64,000 bases of DNA from Glandiceps talaboti (lineage: Eukaryota > Hemichordata > Enteropneusta > Spengelidae). Shown here in pieces: positions 50,647 through 62,841 of this stretch. The DNA is taken from contig NC_135554.1 in assembly GCF_964340395.1 (NCBI RefSeq), forward strand, positions 9,046,475 through 9,110,474, in the 5' to 3' direction. Numbering within the stretch: position 1 is the stretch's first letter; each line of letters begins with the position of its first letter. The position numbers and the translations under genes are program-made. Below the pieces are notes generated by a model. The model was given only the letters and a program-made list of their open reading frames with translations, ran no database searches and was not told the DNA's origin.

Positions 50647-50895
50647 TAGTCTTGCTGCTAGACGTTCGGACTTTCTTTCGATACTATAAGCGAACGAAGT
50701 TCGCAGTGAGGGCTTGTGCCACGAAAACACGAGTTCACGGAATTGCTCATTAGACACGCCCACTTGAAAGTCTTCCACTCTGCAATACAGTCTACAGTCT
50801 ACATTATTAACATATATTGTTCCATCCTCGATAGCGATGTTCGGTCGTGTGTCGTATTCTATCGGAAGAACATCTGAGGTCTAGCAGATAGACTA
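50647..50895 (-). mobile_element. Small TIR element copy 1, carrying a BEL integrase fragment
   Basis: The ends TAGTCTTGCTGCTAGAC and GTCTAGCAGATAGACTA are inverted repeats, flanked by a perfect 9-base duplication CCCCATCAA (50638-50646 and 50896-50904). Removal restores the RNase H reading MSDINPINCELNV. It is the reverse-orientation sister of 51899-52063, and both share the outer segments. The middle, 50714-50817, instead matches BEL integrase sequence at 51823-51898 plus a few bases beyond that insertion site. Nine-base duplications and capture of foreign fragments recall Mutator-like elements, but the family assignment is inference. Confidence 0.75.
50714..50817 (+). other. Captured BEL integrase fragment within the TIR element
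   Basis: This segment reads GCCACGAAAACACGAG, GAATTGCTCATTAGACACGC and CTGCAATACAGTCTACA. It is nearly identical to BEL integrase at 51824-51898 joined directly to 52073. The donor therefore lacked the 51899 insertion. Relative to the element's own orientation it is antisense. Confidence 0.7.
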
Positions 50896-51509
50896 CCCCA
50901 TCAACTGCGAACTAAACGTGTTCTCTGACGCGAGCCCACAAGCTTATGGGGCAGCAGTTTAATTACGGTGTGAGAACAAAATATCGCTCATGATAGCAAA
51001 GACGCGTGTGAAACCATTGAAGAAAATATCTCTTCCGCGAATGGAGCTGATGGGAGCCGTAATCGCTACGAGACTAGCAAACCACGTAATCAGCGCACTA
51101 CAGGGCCTACTTTCGTTCACAAAACAAGTACTTTGGATCGACAGCCAAATAGTAATTCACTGGATTACGGGACAGAAAAAGTTGCCTGAGTTTCTACAAA
51201 ATAGAGTCAACAACATAAACAAATCCTCCTACCAAGTGAAATATTGTCCATCTAAGGACAATCCTGCGGATTTACTTATAAGGGGAATTACTACAACAGA
51301 ACTCAAACAATCAAAGTTATGGTGGGATGGACCGACTTGCTTAGGCCAAGGTGACTGGCCGATATGTGAATTATTCGACAGCACAGTCTTACTACAACAT
51401 GAAATTCGAGGAGAATCAGAAGATGCTACACATGTTAACAAGGATGAGAAACACGCTATTCACAGCATCACAGAAGTAATTGACTTAAATCGCTACAACT
51501 CGTTAGACA

Positions 51510-51608
51510 AACTACTGAGTTTTTCTGTTTGCAGTGGGATTCGAACCCGTGACCTCCGACTGCTAATCCTGTGCGCTAACCAAAAAATCGCGTTACAGGT
51601 TCACCCTC
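51510..51608 (-). repeat. tRNA-derived (SINE-like) insertion in BEL
   Basis: On the minus strand a box A-like TGGTTAGCGCACAGGATTAG and a box B GGGTTCGAATCCC are spaced as in a tRNA. It interrupts the BEL frame between DKLLS and SPKEIREAENLW. No full cloverleaf is claimed. Confidence 0.55.
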
Positions 51609-51898
51609 GCCAAAAGAAATAAGAGAAGCTGAAAATTTATGGATCAGAACAATACAAGCTCAAACCTTCGACAAAGAAATTGCAGCCTTGTCTAAAAAAT
51701 CTACAGTGAAAGAACCGCTCGTGACACAACTTCGTTTATTACTAGACGGGAAAGGAAACCTTCGTTTAGGCGGGAGATTACACAATGCGCCCATCGACTA
51801 CTACACTAAATTTCCCGCGCTTTTGCCACGAAAACACGAGTTCACGGAATTGCTCATTAGACACGCCCACTTGATAGTCTTCCACTCTGCAATACAGT

Positions 51899-52063
51899 TA
51901 GTCTATCAGCTAGCCCTCGGATGTTCTTCCGATAAAATACGACACACAGCCGAACAACGCTATCGAGGATGGAACATCCGAGCGGGCAGGCCCTCACATG
52001 CGAACTTCGTTCGCTTATAGGTATAGCATCAAAAGAAAGCCCGAACGTCTAGCAGCAAGACTA
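51899..52063 (+). mobile_element. Small TIR element copy 2
   Basis: The ends TAGTCTATCAGCTAG and CTAGCAGCAAGACTA are inverted repeats. A perfect 9-base duplication, CAATACAGT, flanks the element (51890-51898 and 52064-52072). Removing it joins HSAIQ to STMMHIRQRYW in the BEL integrase. The 165-base body has no coding capacity of its own. Its outer parts are shared with copy 1, but it lacks the BEL fragment. Confidence 0.8.
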
Positions 52064-52847
52064 CAATACAGTCTACAATGATGCACATTCGACAACGCTA
52101 TTGGGTACCAAGTATACGCAAAGTTGTCAAGGTGGCACTTCGACAATGTGTGACATGCAAGAAGGTTAGTGGCAAATCATACGACATGCCGGGTATCTCC
52201 TCCATTACAATCATCCATCGCTACTATTACATGGACGCCTACTTAATACTCTACCCTACGAATTAACTGATGATGATACGCTATCGGACCCTATATTCAC
52301 CATTCGTGATCAGACTACACTCGCCAAACGCAAACAATATATCGCCAATTTACACAAACACTTTTGGCGTAGATGGTCCATGGTACCAGCACTTCACGAA
52401 TGTCATAACCCTAACGGTAAAACGAACAATATCATAAAGGTTGGTGACGTAGTTCTAGTACAGAGCGACGATAAATGACGCATCAATTGGAATCTAGCTA
52501 TAGTACAAGAGCTACGATATGGCAACGGCGGACTCGTACGATCTGCAAAAATCAAAACTAAAGGTGGGCAAACAAATCGTCCAATTAATAAATTGTATCC
52601 GTTGGAACTAACATGCGACGACCCAACGAACTCTACAGAAAATGCACGCGTATGCAATTGGATACTACAGTCAATGACAATCAGATCGTGCAAAGAGAAA
52701 GACTTCCTATCAGACAAGTCGTTATTAACGTGAAACATAGGATAAAGAACTGGACTCGTCAATTACAAATTGACAGACAATGAACATTGAACTCATATTA
52801 GTTTAGGGTCATAAGTCTGACCATTTATTGAAACTCTTTATACATAT

Positions 52848-53574
52848 TGTTACGTTCTGGGGTGGCTTAATATAGCGTTTCAGTGTCTACGTTTGGTTGT
52901 TGTGAGTAGCACGGCAGAACGTAAACGATTCTCCACTCTAACTGTCTTTCTCTGGTACCAAGATCTACGAGCTTGACTATGTTAGGTATTAGCTACACAG
53001 GTATCGTCACATACACGTACGCTCTTACACTCAGGCAGAGAGAGACACCGCACACCAACAGTTGCCTTGTAATCGAAATCTTGGAGTAAAGTTTATTTCT
53101 CCAAATCCCTAACATATAATTTCTAGTTGTCACCTTGAATTAAGGTGATGTCATCTTTGTAAACATTACTAGTTATAATTAAATGATCTCTCACCTAGAT
53201 TCATTGTTCTAAAAGACACGGTGAACTTTCCACCAGAATATTTAAGATTGAGATTCAAGATCATGCCATATGTAAATTGTTCACGTGTAAGACAAATGTT
53301 GATCATGCCATTGGAAAATTAAGTATTAATTTGAATTCGGTAATCAGCAAGTTATCTTGTTTACAAGAACTAATCTATGTTGTTTAATCAAAACACTTGA
53401 CATTTGTTATCTAGCGATAAATGTAATTAGCATAGGATTAGTAGATAAATCAACATATTATTTGATCATGCTGTTGTTAGCTCCTGTTTGTGAATAAGTA
53501 GTATAAATTGAATTTAATATTCATTCAGGTAAAATATGCCAAAATTCGGAATATGGTATTTCTGGATCGTAACA
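52848..53574 (+). repeat. BEL/Pao-type LTR copy 2, probably solo
   Basis: The 727-base segment starts TGTTACGTTCTGG and ends GGATCGTAACA, and closely matches 35648-36385. It is flanked on both sides by CATAT (52843-52847 and 53575-53579). A matching duplication on a single LTR is the mark of a solo LTR. No purine tract precedes it, so it is probably not the 3' LTR of the adjacent BEL relic. Confidence 0.75.
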
Positions 53575-53742
53575 CATATAATACGAGCTCAACTATTACT
53601 ATATGCATGTACATTACATTACATTACATTACATTATATTACTTATTTGATTACATACCTTGCTGTATACTATTAATGCAAGACTTACTATTTTAGACGA
53701 TATTATTTCACACTGATGCTTACAATAGGAAATTCCAATACT

Positions 53743-54387
<645 letters not shown>

Positions 54388-54416
54388 TACGCTGAAAACA
54401 TCATGCGGAAAGCACT
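54388..54416 (+). pseudogene. RTE-like LINE, fragment 2 between two insertions
   Basis: These 29 bases read AENIMRKAL in the LINE frame and lie between the end of the composite insertion and the start of the foldback element. The last eight bases, AAAGCACT, are duplicated at 58145-58152. Confidence 0.65.
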
Positions 54417-54640
54417 GTACAACCGAAATTTGTAATAATTGCCGAAATTTGTAATAAACTGAAATTTGTAATAAAATTGCCGACATTTGTAATAAATTGC
54501 CGATATTTGTAATAAACTGACGACATTTGTAATACATTCTGTGAACGACAATTGTAATAAAAATTGCCGATATTTGTAATAAATTTCAGAAAAAAATGTG
54601 TAATAAACCTGCCGAAATTTGTAATAAAAAAAAGGTTAAG
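54417..54640 (+). repeat. Left inverted terminus of the foldback element
   Basis: About nine degenerate units centred on ATTTGTAATAAA plus TGCCGA. The innermost part (CAGAAAAAAATG, then a poly-A run and GGTTAAGG) is mirrored around 57905-57975. Confidence 0.8.
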
Positions 54641-54774
54641 GGGGTTCCTCTCTGACTTTCAAAGAAATGGAGTTACTCATTCTAAACTTAGAAAGGATTT
54701 AAAATATCGTCATTACAGGCTTCCTAGAATTAATTTACAACAATTATGTCAGCCACTTGGATCTTTGAGTCTTT

Positions 54775-55190
<416 letters not shown>

Positions 55191-56144
55191 GGGATGGAAA
55201 GACGGGCGTATGGAGGGTAGCTAAAAAGTAATTTCAATCTGTTTTCTAACCTGATTTTATCTAGTTCTTAAATCTTACTTCCTCTAGTGTACAAGCGGCG
55301 AATGTATGAGTTGTTTGTGATTGTGAAGGCTTCTGAGTGATGAGTGAATATACGAACTAGCATCATCAATCCATCACTTGATCAACACTTCGTGGTTGTA
55401 TGATCGAATGTATATATTTTAATCATTGCGGACAAAGTGTTGGTTGGTTGGTTGGTTAGCTGGTCGGTTGACTACCAACAAACTGATTTCTCTAGAAATC
55501 TTAGAAACGGCGATTTCACAACCAATTTAGAGTGCATTTGGGGGCAAAAATTGAAAGCTTCATAATGGCTTGAGAAGTAATTGGTATGAGTATTTTTTCA
55601 TAACAAATTAGTTAGTATATCAATAAGTCTACAGGGACATATTCTTGTCCGTGAGTGTGAAGAGATTAATATGCATAAAGGCGAATATTTCAGACATCAT
55701 ACATTACGGACACTTGGTGTTATGGATACTGTATATCACTATATCTCACCCAAGTCTAGCGACACACATACCAGTTTCCAGGTTCGATTATTGTTGGTCT
55801 GTGAACTAATTGTACTTATGTATAAAAAGAAACATAATCGCTTGCCAATACATGTATTTGCCTGATGGTTTTATTAACACAAACCTATGACAGGCCAACC
55901 AACGATAAACTCTGATATATAAAGGAAGAATTTTGGATTTGAATCATAGAAGTAAATACATAACAATATAGTTCTGTATCAATTTTTGGTGCTAAATACC
56001 GGCGCAAAACTTCCCTGGCTTAACTTGTAGAATAAGTTCTTACACAGGGAATTTTGATAAAGTTTCTTAGATCCAGGTGTTTAATTTGTTGAAATCTAGG
56101 ATTGGTGAAGATGAGGCACTTATTTTGTAAATTTTTATTGTCAG

Positions 56145-56640
56145 TTTTACTTCAAATGTCGTTTCAAATGTCGGCAATTGTGGTACAAATGTCGGCAATG
56201 TTATTACAAATGTCGTTAGTTTATTAAAAATGTCGTCAATTTTATTACAAATGTCGTTAGTTTATTACAAATGTCGGCAATTTTATTACAAATGTCGTTA
56301 GTTTATTAAAAATGTCGGCAATGTTATTACAAATGTCGGCAATTTTATTACAAATGTCGTTAATAAGTTATTACAAATGCCGGCAACGTTATATTACAAA
56401 TGTCGGCAATTTGATTACAATTGTCGTTAGTTTATTACAAATGTCGTCAATTTTATTACAAATGTTGTTAGTTTATTACAAATGTCGTCAATTTTATTAC
56501 AAATGTCGTCAGTTTATTACAAATGTCGGCAATTTTATTACAAATGTCGTCAGTTTATCACAAATGTCGGCAATTTTATTACAATTATCGTTAGTTTATT
56601 ACAAAGGTCGGCAATTTTGTTACAAGTTTTCAACAACTTT
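56145..56640 (-). repeat. Internal array of foldback terminal units
   Basis: About 20 units of ATTACAAATGTCGGCAATTT with GTCGTTAGTTT variants, in the same orientation as the right terminus. Overlapping ORFs are artefacts. Confidence 0.85.
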
Positions 56641-57244
56641 ATTACAAGTATATTCGTAATTGGTACAAGTCTCTGTAAATATACAAAACAAGTTGCAATG
56701 TTATATATAGTGGCCACAACAACATTTGTTTGTGCTATTATAAAACATTCTACAAGTTCAAAATTGAAATACACAAAATAATGATTTAATTGAAATGGAG
56801 ATAAGATTTCATTATTTTAGAGAAAGGGATTGGGGAGACGTTATTCTCCCCTTTTTTCTGTCCTTCATCTAAATAAATCAGAACTCATGAACTCATTCCC
56901 GGCTCCACTGGTCAACTATCCCTGAAATCCCTTCCCTATCAGATTTAAAATGATGAACTACTACCCATAGTGCACAGCTCACTAAACCATGCACATCCTC
57001 GAAAACGCCACTAAAATTGAATAGATTAATGAAGAATAGAAAATCACTGTAATGATATGGAAGGGGGCTGCTGTACTCTAACATTGATAGTATAAGTCAA
57101 ATCGATACACATCAGTGGCGACAAATCTCACAAATTTCATGTAAATGTCATGCGAACACATATTTTCTAATATATTCTGTCGAATTGCTCAGTATCCACG
57201 GCAGCTTGCAAAATATAACAAAACTCCGCTACGAATTACACAGT

Positions 57245-57678
57245 GTACATTCATTCATTCATTCATTTATTAATTAATTCATTCATTCATTCATTCATCC
57301 ATCCATCCATCCAACCATCCATTAATTAATTTGTTCGTTCGTTCGTTCGTTCATTCATTCATTCATTCATTCATTCATTCATTCATTCATTCATTCATTC
57401 ATTCATTCATTCATTCATTCATGCATTCATTCATCCATCCATCAATTAATTAGTTCCTTCAAGTGAATGGCATCCACCCATCAATTAACTAATTAATTAA
57501 TTTGTTCGATCATTCATTCATTCATTCATTCATTCATTCATTCATTCATTTCTTTGTTCGTTAATTCGTTCGTTTGTTTGTTCAATCATTCTTAAACTTC
57601 CTCATCACATACCATACATACATACATACATACATACATACATACATACATACATACATACATACATACAAACATACA

Positions 57679-57752
<74 letters not shown>
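57245..57752. repeat. (CATT)n and (CATA)n microsatellites
   Basis: Interrupted (ATTC)n from about 57249 to 57560, then (CATA)n from about 57612 to 57750, inside the foldback element. Confidence 0.92.
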
Positions 57753-57754
<2 letters not shown>

Positions 57755-57924
57755 GCGGATTGATTGAAATAATAATAACTTGTTTAATTGTTCAATTAAT
57801 TATTATATTAATCAATTCAATTAATGCTTGTTAAATCCACTTTCGTTTGACGTGATGTTTTTGCGATCTTGTATTTCTTTATTTAGATAACCCATGTTTT
57901 AGTGTGAAAGCAAGGACCCTCCTT

Positions 57925-58144
57925 AATGTAATTTTTTATTACAAATTTCGGCAATTTTATTACATTTTTTTCTGAAATTTATTACAAATATCGGCAATTT
58001 TTATTACATTTGTCGTTCATAGAAATTATTACAAATTTCGGCAATTATTACAAATGTCGGTTTTATTACACGAAAAACGTGATTTTTATTACAAATATCG
58101 GCGTTATTACAAATTTCGGCAATTATTACAAATGTCGGTTGTAC
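57925..58144 (-). repeat. Right inverted terminus of the foldback element
   Basis: Reverse complement of the left terminus, with a short insertion around CACGAAAAACGTG. It ends GGTTGTAC against the AAAGCACT duplication. Confidence 0.8.
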
Positions 58145-58960
58145 AAAGCACTCGGTCATGAAGAAAGAATATCCATTGGAGGCAAAGTGTTACAGGAAGT
58201 GAGGTACGCAGACTATACGACTCTTCCTGCGAACATCATAGAAGACATGAACCATTCGTTGCAGAGACTCAAGAAAGAGAGCGAAGCAGCTGGACTTTAC
58301 CTGAACATCGACAAAACAAAAATAATGAATTTGAACGGTGGTGCAGACTCCAGCCAGAACATTATCGTGGACGGCGTACAGGTAGATGAGCTCGAGAATT
58401 TCAACTTTCTCGGTTCTTTGATCACGGTAGATGGTGACTGCGACTGAGAAATTGACACGTGTTTAGCGTTGGGTCGATCGGCAGTGGGCAAGCTCACAAA
58501 AATCTGGAGAAGCCATGACATCCGCAAAGTTACAAAAAAATGTCTGATGCGCACACTGGTCTTCTCTTATATGGAGCTGAAGCTTGGACCCTGAAAGCGA
58601 AATCACGTCGAAAGCGCGTCGAATCGTTCGAATTATGGGCCTGGCGATGGATGCTCAATATCCACTGGTCAGCTAGACGAACGAACGAAAGCGTCCTCGA
58701 GGACATAGATCGATCAGCCTTTGAAATATGGTACGTATTTAGCGCAGCTGATATATTTTCGCGGAAGAGGAAGTCCACCAATCAAATGGGTGGATAACAT
58801 CAAAGGCCTATGAGCCTTCACTATACCTTCCAAGCGGCGCAAATTCGTGCAACATGGAATGAGGTGGTCACGAGCGAGAGTTACAAACAGCCGAATCGGT
58901 TGAAATGAACGACGACGACGACGACGACGACGGCAGCGGCGGCGGCGGTCAAAAGAAAAA
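58145..58960 (+). pseudogene. RTE-like LINE, fragment 3 (reverse transcriptase C-terminus and 3' tail)
   Basis: The reading continues GHEERISIGGKVLQEVRYAD, where the Y-A-D-D box has become YADY, then LYLNIDKTKIMN, NFLGSLITVDGDCD, KIWRSHDIRKVTKK and, after a frameshift near 58560, LYGAEAWTLKAKSRRK, LWAWRWMLNIHWSARRTNES and RGRGSPPIKWVDNIK. This order matches RTE/BovB-type LINEs. The 3' end passes into (GAC)n and (GGC)n at about 58913-58950. RTE elements typically end in such short tandem repeats. Stops and the altered catalytic box make it inactive. Confidence 0.75.
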
Positions 58961-58969
58961 CAAGAACTG

Positions 58970-60004
58970 ATATTTAAAAAAATGGGTGACAACATGTCTG
59001 AATTCGACAAAAATAATGAACAACTATAGACAACATATCTTGGTCGATCCTAATGAAGTACATAGCAATGGTGTGGTCATCGGAATGACACATTCAATAG
59101 TTACATTTGACCTCTCGCTGGTGGTATTGTGGTCATAGGCTTCATCAGAATGACAAATATCCATGACCCCTGATGACCTCTAGATGGCAGTCTCCTAATC
59201 AGACTGACAAACGTCATAGTCAGGGCTAACCTCTAGCTGGGGATATGATCTATTGGCTAGATGTTAGGCGCTGTCCACATTTATGCAATAATTCGAACGT
59301 ACAGTGAATGTCTAACTAGAAAGTTATGGTGACACTTGGTGTTTATATAGAGTAATGTGTTACAAGTTATCATACTGTCTAATGTTGTCAAAGAAGGTCA
59401 GAGTTGTCATTTAGAATATATATATGTACATTCTTAACATATATTGTTTTCTGGCAGCCCGACATACTACAGTGTTGATACATAATTATTTCACCTAGTT
59501 GAATGCTAGAATAAATACAGTTTGACAAGGTTCAATGCCAAGGTGTGACGTATCGTCTGTGGTGATATGACAACTGTATCACATGCATATATATAATCAT
59601 ACCACGGCTTATCTCATTAACTCGTGTCAGACAGGACTTAAAATATAAATCTATAATGCTAACTTATGAAATCAATATAAGTATAAACGCCTTTGGAGAA
59701 TTCACACAGACTTAACCGCAGTTAGGAGAATTTGTTGATCCCAATCACACTCACCAAATTCAACAACTTTAACATTATAATTGTCATAGGTATGCGTGTT
59801 AAATGTATGTATACAGCCATACTATATATATTTATTTATCATGTGCATGTTTGATTGTATTAGTAAGTATTAGCGCTATAGTCTACAAAAAAGGTCGATT
59901 AATTAAATCAACAGAAAAAAGAAAAAGTGAGAAACATAGTTATACATTCATGCATACATGTCAACACTGAGTAATACACTTTCTGTTTTTCATCTTACAA
60001 ACAG
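58970..60004. other. Intron 2 sequence with no recognised feature
   Basis: AT-rich; it ends in a pyrimidine-rich tract (TTTCTGTTTTTCATC) before the HYR exon. Confidence 0.5.
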
Positions 60005-60007
60005 CAG

Positions 60008-60235
60008 ATACTGGTAGTTTGACACTGACATGCCCTTCTGATTATACTGTCTACATGAATGGTACATCTGGTCCAGTTACTTTCAGTGGTTTTACATCTA
60101 CTGGGATAACAATGGATCCTAAGTGTGAACCAGAATCTGGTACAGTTTTTAACCTTGGAACAACGACTGTAGGCTGCGCAGTTGCAAACATTGACGGGTA
60201 CACTGCAGGTTGTTCTTTTCTGATAACAGTGCAAG
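60008..60235 (+). CDS. HYR (hyalin repeat) domain exon
   Basis: This 228-base exon encodes one HYR domain, an immunoglobulin-like adhesion module of extracellular proteins. It reads TGSLTLTCPSDYTVYMNGTS at the start, CEPESGTVFNLGTTTVGC in the middle and DGYTAGCSFLITVQ at the end. The T-C-P opening, S-G-x-x-F-x-x-G-T-T-x-V and the C-x-F-x-V-x-V ending are the family signature. The acceptor is AACAGCAG ending 60007 (an alternative AG three bases upstream adds one residue) and the donor is GTAGGA at 60236. It starts in phase 1, which fits the exon ending at 37103, and leaves phase 1. Phase 1-1 exons are typical of shuffled extracellular domains. Confidence 0.8.
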
Positions 60236-62404
60236 GTAGGAAGACAAAGTATATTGTTACGTGCACACACTATTGTGTTAAACTAGAATAATACTTCTAT
60301 TGTAATACATGTATTCAAAGGTATGTTATCTATTTGATATGTAAAAATACGTTTATAAATCAAGGTACGTTATTCATTACTTACATAAAAATACAATAGT
60401 AAGGGAATGCGCATTATTTGCGACGAGGAGTGTTAGAAAAAATGTCATATTTTAGACACCAAGCAACTCTTTGTAGAAGACACAGTACACTCAAATATTG
60501 TACTTTTATGTGATTGAATGGTGACATGAATTAAAAGAAATTAGTGGTAACAAAAAAGTACTAAAGGTGTTTGTGATATGTACGAAATGGCTTGAACAGT
60601 TTGCTATTTGACCCTGAAGGTCAGTCAAGGTCAAATGTCCAAAATTATATGACGTACTATAGTGTCTTTTCAAGTATTTGATATGAGGCACATTATAAAA
60701 CACTCCACTCTTAGTCACGATGGAATATATTGCATGGAGAGGATGGACAACATGTTTTAGAAATAGGTAATTGGGGTCAACCTGTTTTGCATTTTACAGA
60801 GAGTTGGATCAGAGACTTTTTTCCTGGTCTGATGGAACCACAATCCCTCTCATGATCAGGGTAGAGAAAATAACAGTAATTTTGTCCAAATCACTTTGTT
60901 ACCCCCCCCCCCCCCCCCACCATTTTCAATTTAACTCTTAGTTACCTGTATTATTTAGCAATGGGTAGTTATTGTTGTAAATCATTTGTTTATTTCTAAA
61001 AATCTTTAAAATGTGTGTTCAGCATATTGGAAGATCCCTTACAAGGGTTTATGGGAAAACATATTCTGATTACATCATGCTTACTCCAGTCCTTTTGTCT
61101 TCACAAACACATAATTTGTCAGTACAAAGAGTTTCGAGTAAATATGATGTAATCACAAACGTTCTTACCACAAACTTTTGCAGGGCAAAAAACTAATTTG
61201 TGACTGTATAGTAGAAAGAATAATCGTATCTTCTAATTTAGACAATTGCATATTATGAATTTGGATATTTATTTCTATAAGGGACGATGTATTACAAATA
61301 GCATGATTTTGAACTGTAGCATCCAGTATTGTTTTGCGTTGTTATTTGTCTGACATGTATGTGAACTGGGTAATCTTTCTTTAACTATATGAAGTTTTGC
61401 TTTGTACTTTGTACTAATAATAACAATAAATAGATAAGTACTCAACAATACAATGTCAAATATGTTTACACATATTTACTTCTTTACAAAATTTCAACGT
61501 GACTTTTCCCCTTTATCTGTTTAGCACAAATGTATCGAGATTCAGTGGGTATAGTTTAATGTGTATGCATAGGCGTGTATGTCTGTGTCTGTGTCTTTGT
61601 TTGTGTTTGTGTTTGTGTTTGTGTTTGTGTTTGTGTTTGTGTTTGTGTTTGTGTTTGTGTTTGTGTCCGTAAGTCCGTCCGCCTGTCTGAATGTCTGACT
61701 GCATGCATACACACACCTCACGTATTTACGTACGTATGTAGGTACGTATGTATGTATATAAAATTATATAGGTAGGTAGGTAGGTAGGTAGGTAGGTAAG
61801 TAAGAAGATACATGTATGCATGGACACATGTATGTATGTAAAACGATTTAAAGTATACCTAATTGTACGGATTGCTATTGCATTTGACCGGGACATTACC
61901 TAGGGTTTGTATATGGGTAAATAGTCGAACCAAATTGATTGTATTACAAATGTTCGTTCTGGCTTTGAAATGTGATTTTCTGAAAAGTAAAACTGTGATT
62001 AGCAACAATGCCACGGCCAGGACAACTGCCAAAATTATGGTATTTGTTGGAAAGATAATATAGTATAATTAAGGAATTGAAAAAAAGCTCAAAATATCGA
62101 CAACTAAGATACCATCCCAAGCAACAGTAAAAATGATGGAGTGTTTGGATAGGTATCAGTAGGACTGAATCGATATTATTTTATGTATTAAACATTTTCC
62201 TATAAAATTTTAACACTGTAAAGTTGTAAAACAAAGCAATTTGTGCTATTTTCCTCTAGCTGCATTAAAGTTGTCATCGACTGCAATGCCTGACTTTGTT
62301 GAAAGAAATTGTAATAAAAACAACAACAAACATATTGAGTTATAGTAATGTATTAAACCCGGACAATTCCTTTGTTTTACATAATTGTATTACATCGCAA
62401 ATAG
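60236..62404 (+). other. Intron 3
   Basis: It contains a poly-C run at about 60901-60919, a (GTTTGT)n tract at about 61585-61666 and (GGTA)n at about 61770-61800. No other gene is recognised. Confidence 0.5.
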
Positions 62405-62440
62405 ACGATTGTGATGTCATAGAAGTGCAGCCACAAACAG
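62405..62440 (+). CDS. Possible 36-base exon following the HYR exon
   Basis: The acceptor CAAATAG ends at 62404 after a T-rich tract, and the donor is GTAAGA at 62441. In the phase set by the HYR exon it reads (D)DCDVIEVQPQT and again leaves phase 1. The phase agreement and both splice sites support it. Its shortness and lack of a domain make it tentative. It might be a linker before another domain outside the window. Confidence 0.4.
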
Positions 62441-62841
62441 GTAAGACAGTCTTTGATCAATAGTTTAAGTGTTCTGTTGATATTATCATACAACTTAGAG
62501 TGGACTTCTTGGTCTATGGTATCAGAAGGAAGACGGGTTTTATTTTAGCTATATAAGTACGCTTAACGAAATCCGAAAAGGGATTTTTACTAATCTTGCC
62601 TTGCTCAACCGAATCTCCTGACCGCGTTTTTTATTTCCTATAATGCCTCAACCCCAGAGTACTACTATGCTAATCTAAACTAAACTTGTGAATTTCACAA
62701 ATCTATCTTAGAGAGGGCGCGCAATAATCTATTGGGGAACATTATGTTTATGTATTATTTCCGAAACATAAAGAAGTGCAGCTAAGATAGATCAGTCTAA
62801 CCTTCATTCCTCTTTAAAACAATTAAATGTTTTCTTTGAAT

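Larger units (their letters stand above)
50010..52782 (+). pseudogene. BEL/Pao retrotransposon pol relic
   Basis: The order of pieces is typical of BEL/Pao pol. Reverse transcriptase remnants come first: FILLSDPVNPESAF, then LEANPSPLATYLERHIYVDN with the Y-V-D-N/D catalytic box, then KLRTWVSNDK and NVNVLGMKW. RNase H follows (CELNVFSDASPQAYGAA, then KISLPRMELMGAVIATRLAN, VLWIDSQIVIHWI, NPADLL). Next is the integrase zinc-binding region (QLRLLLDGKGNLRLGGRLHN, HEFTELLIRHAH, RQRYWVPSIRKVVK, CVTCKK). Last is a BEL-specific C-terminal block (HFWRRWSMVPALHE, KVGDVVLVQSDD, RPINKLYPLEL). The 5' half and the integrase catalytic core (missing near 52200-52250) are gone. Three insertions and several frameshifts interrupt the rest. 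Confidence 0.8.

Noticed and set aside
51510-51608. Functional tRNA gene on the minus strand
   Set aside because: It has pol III box motifs but interrupts a BEL frame and does not give a convincing full cloverleaf.
61575-61775. Cysteine-valine-rich ORF
   Set aside because: Translation of a (GTTTGT)n microsatellite.
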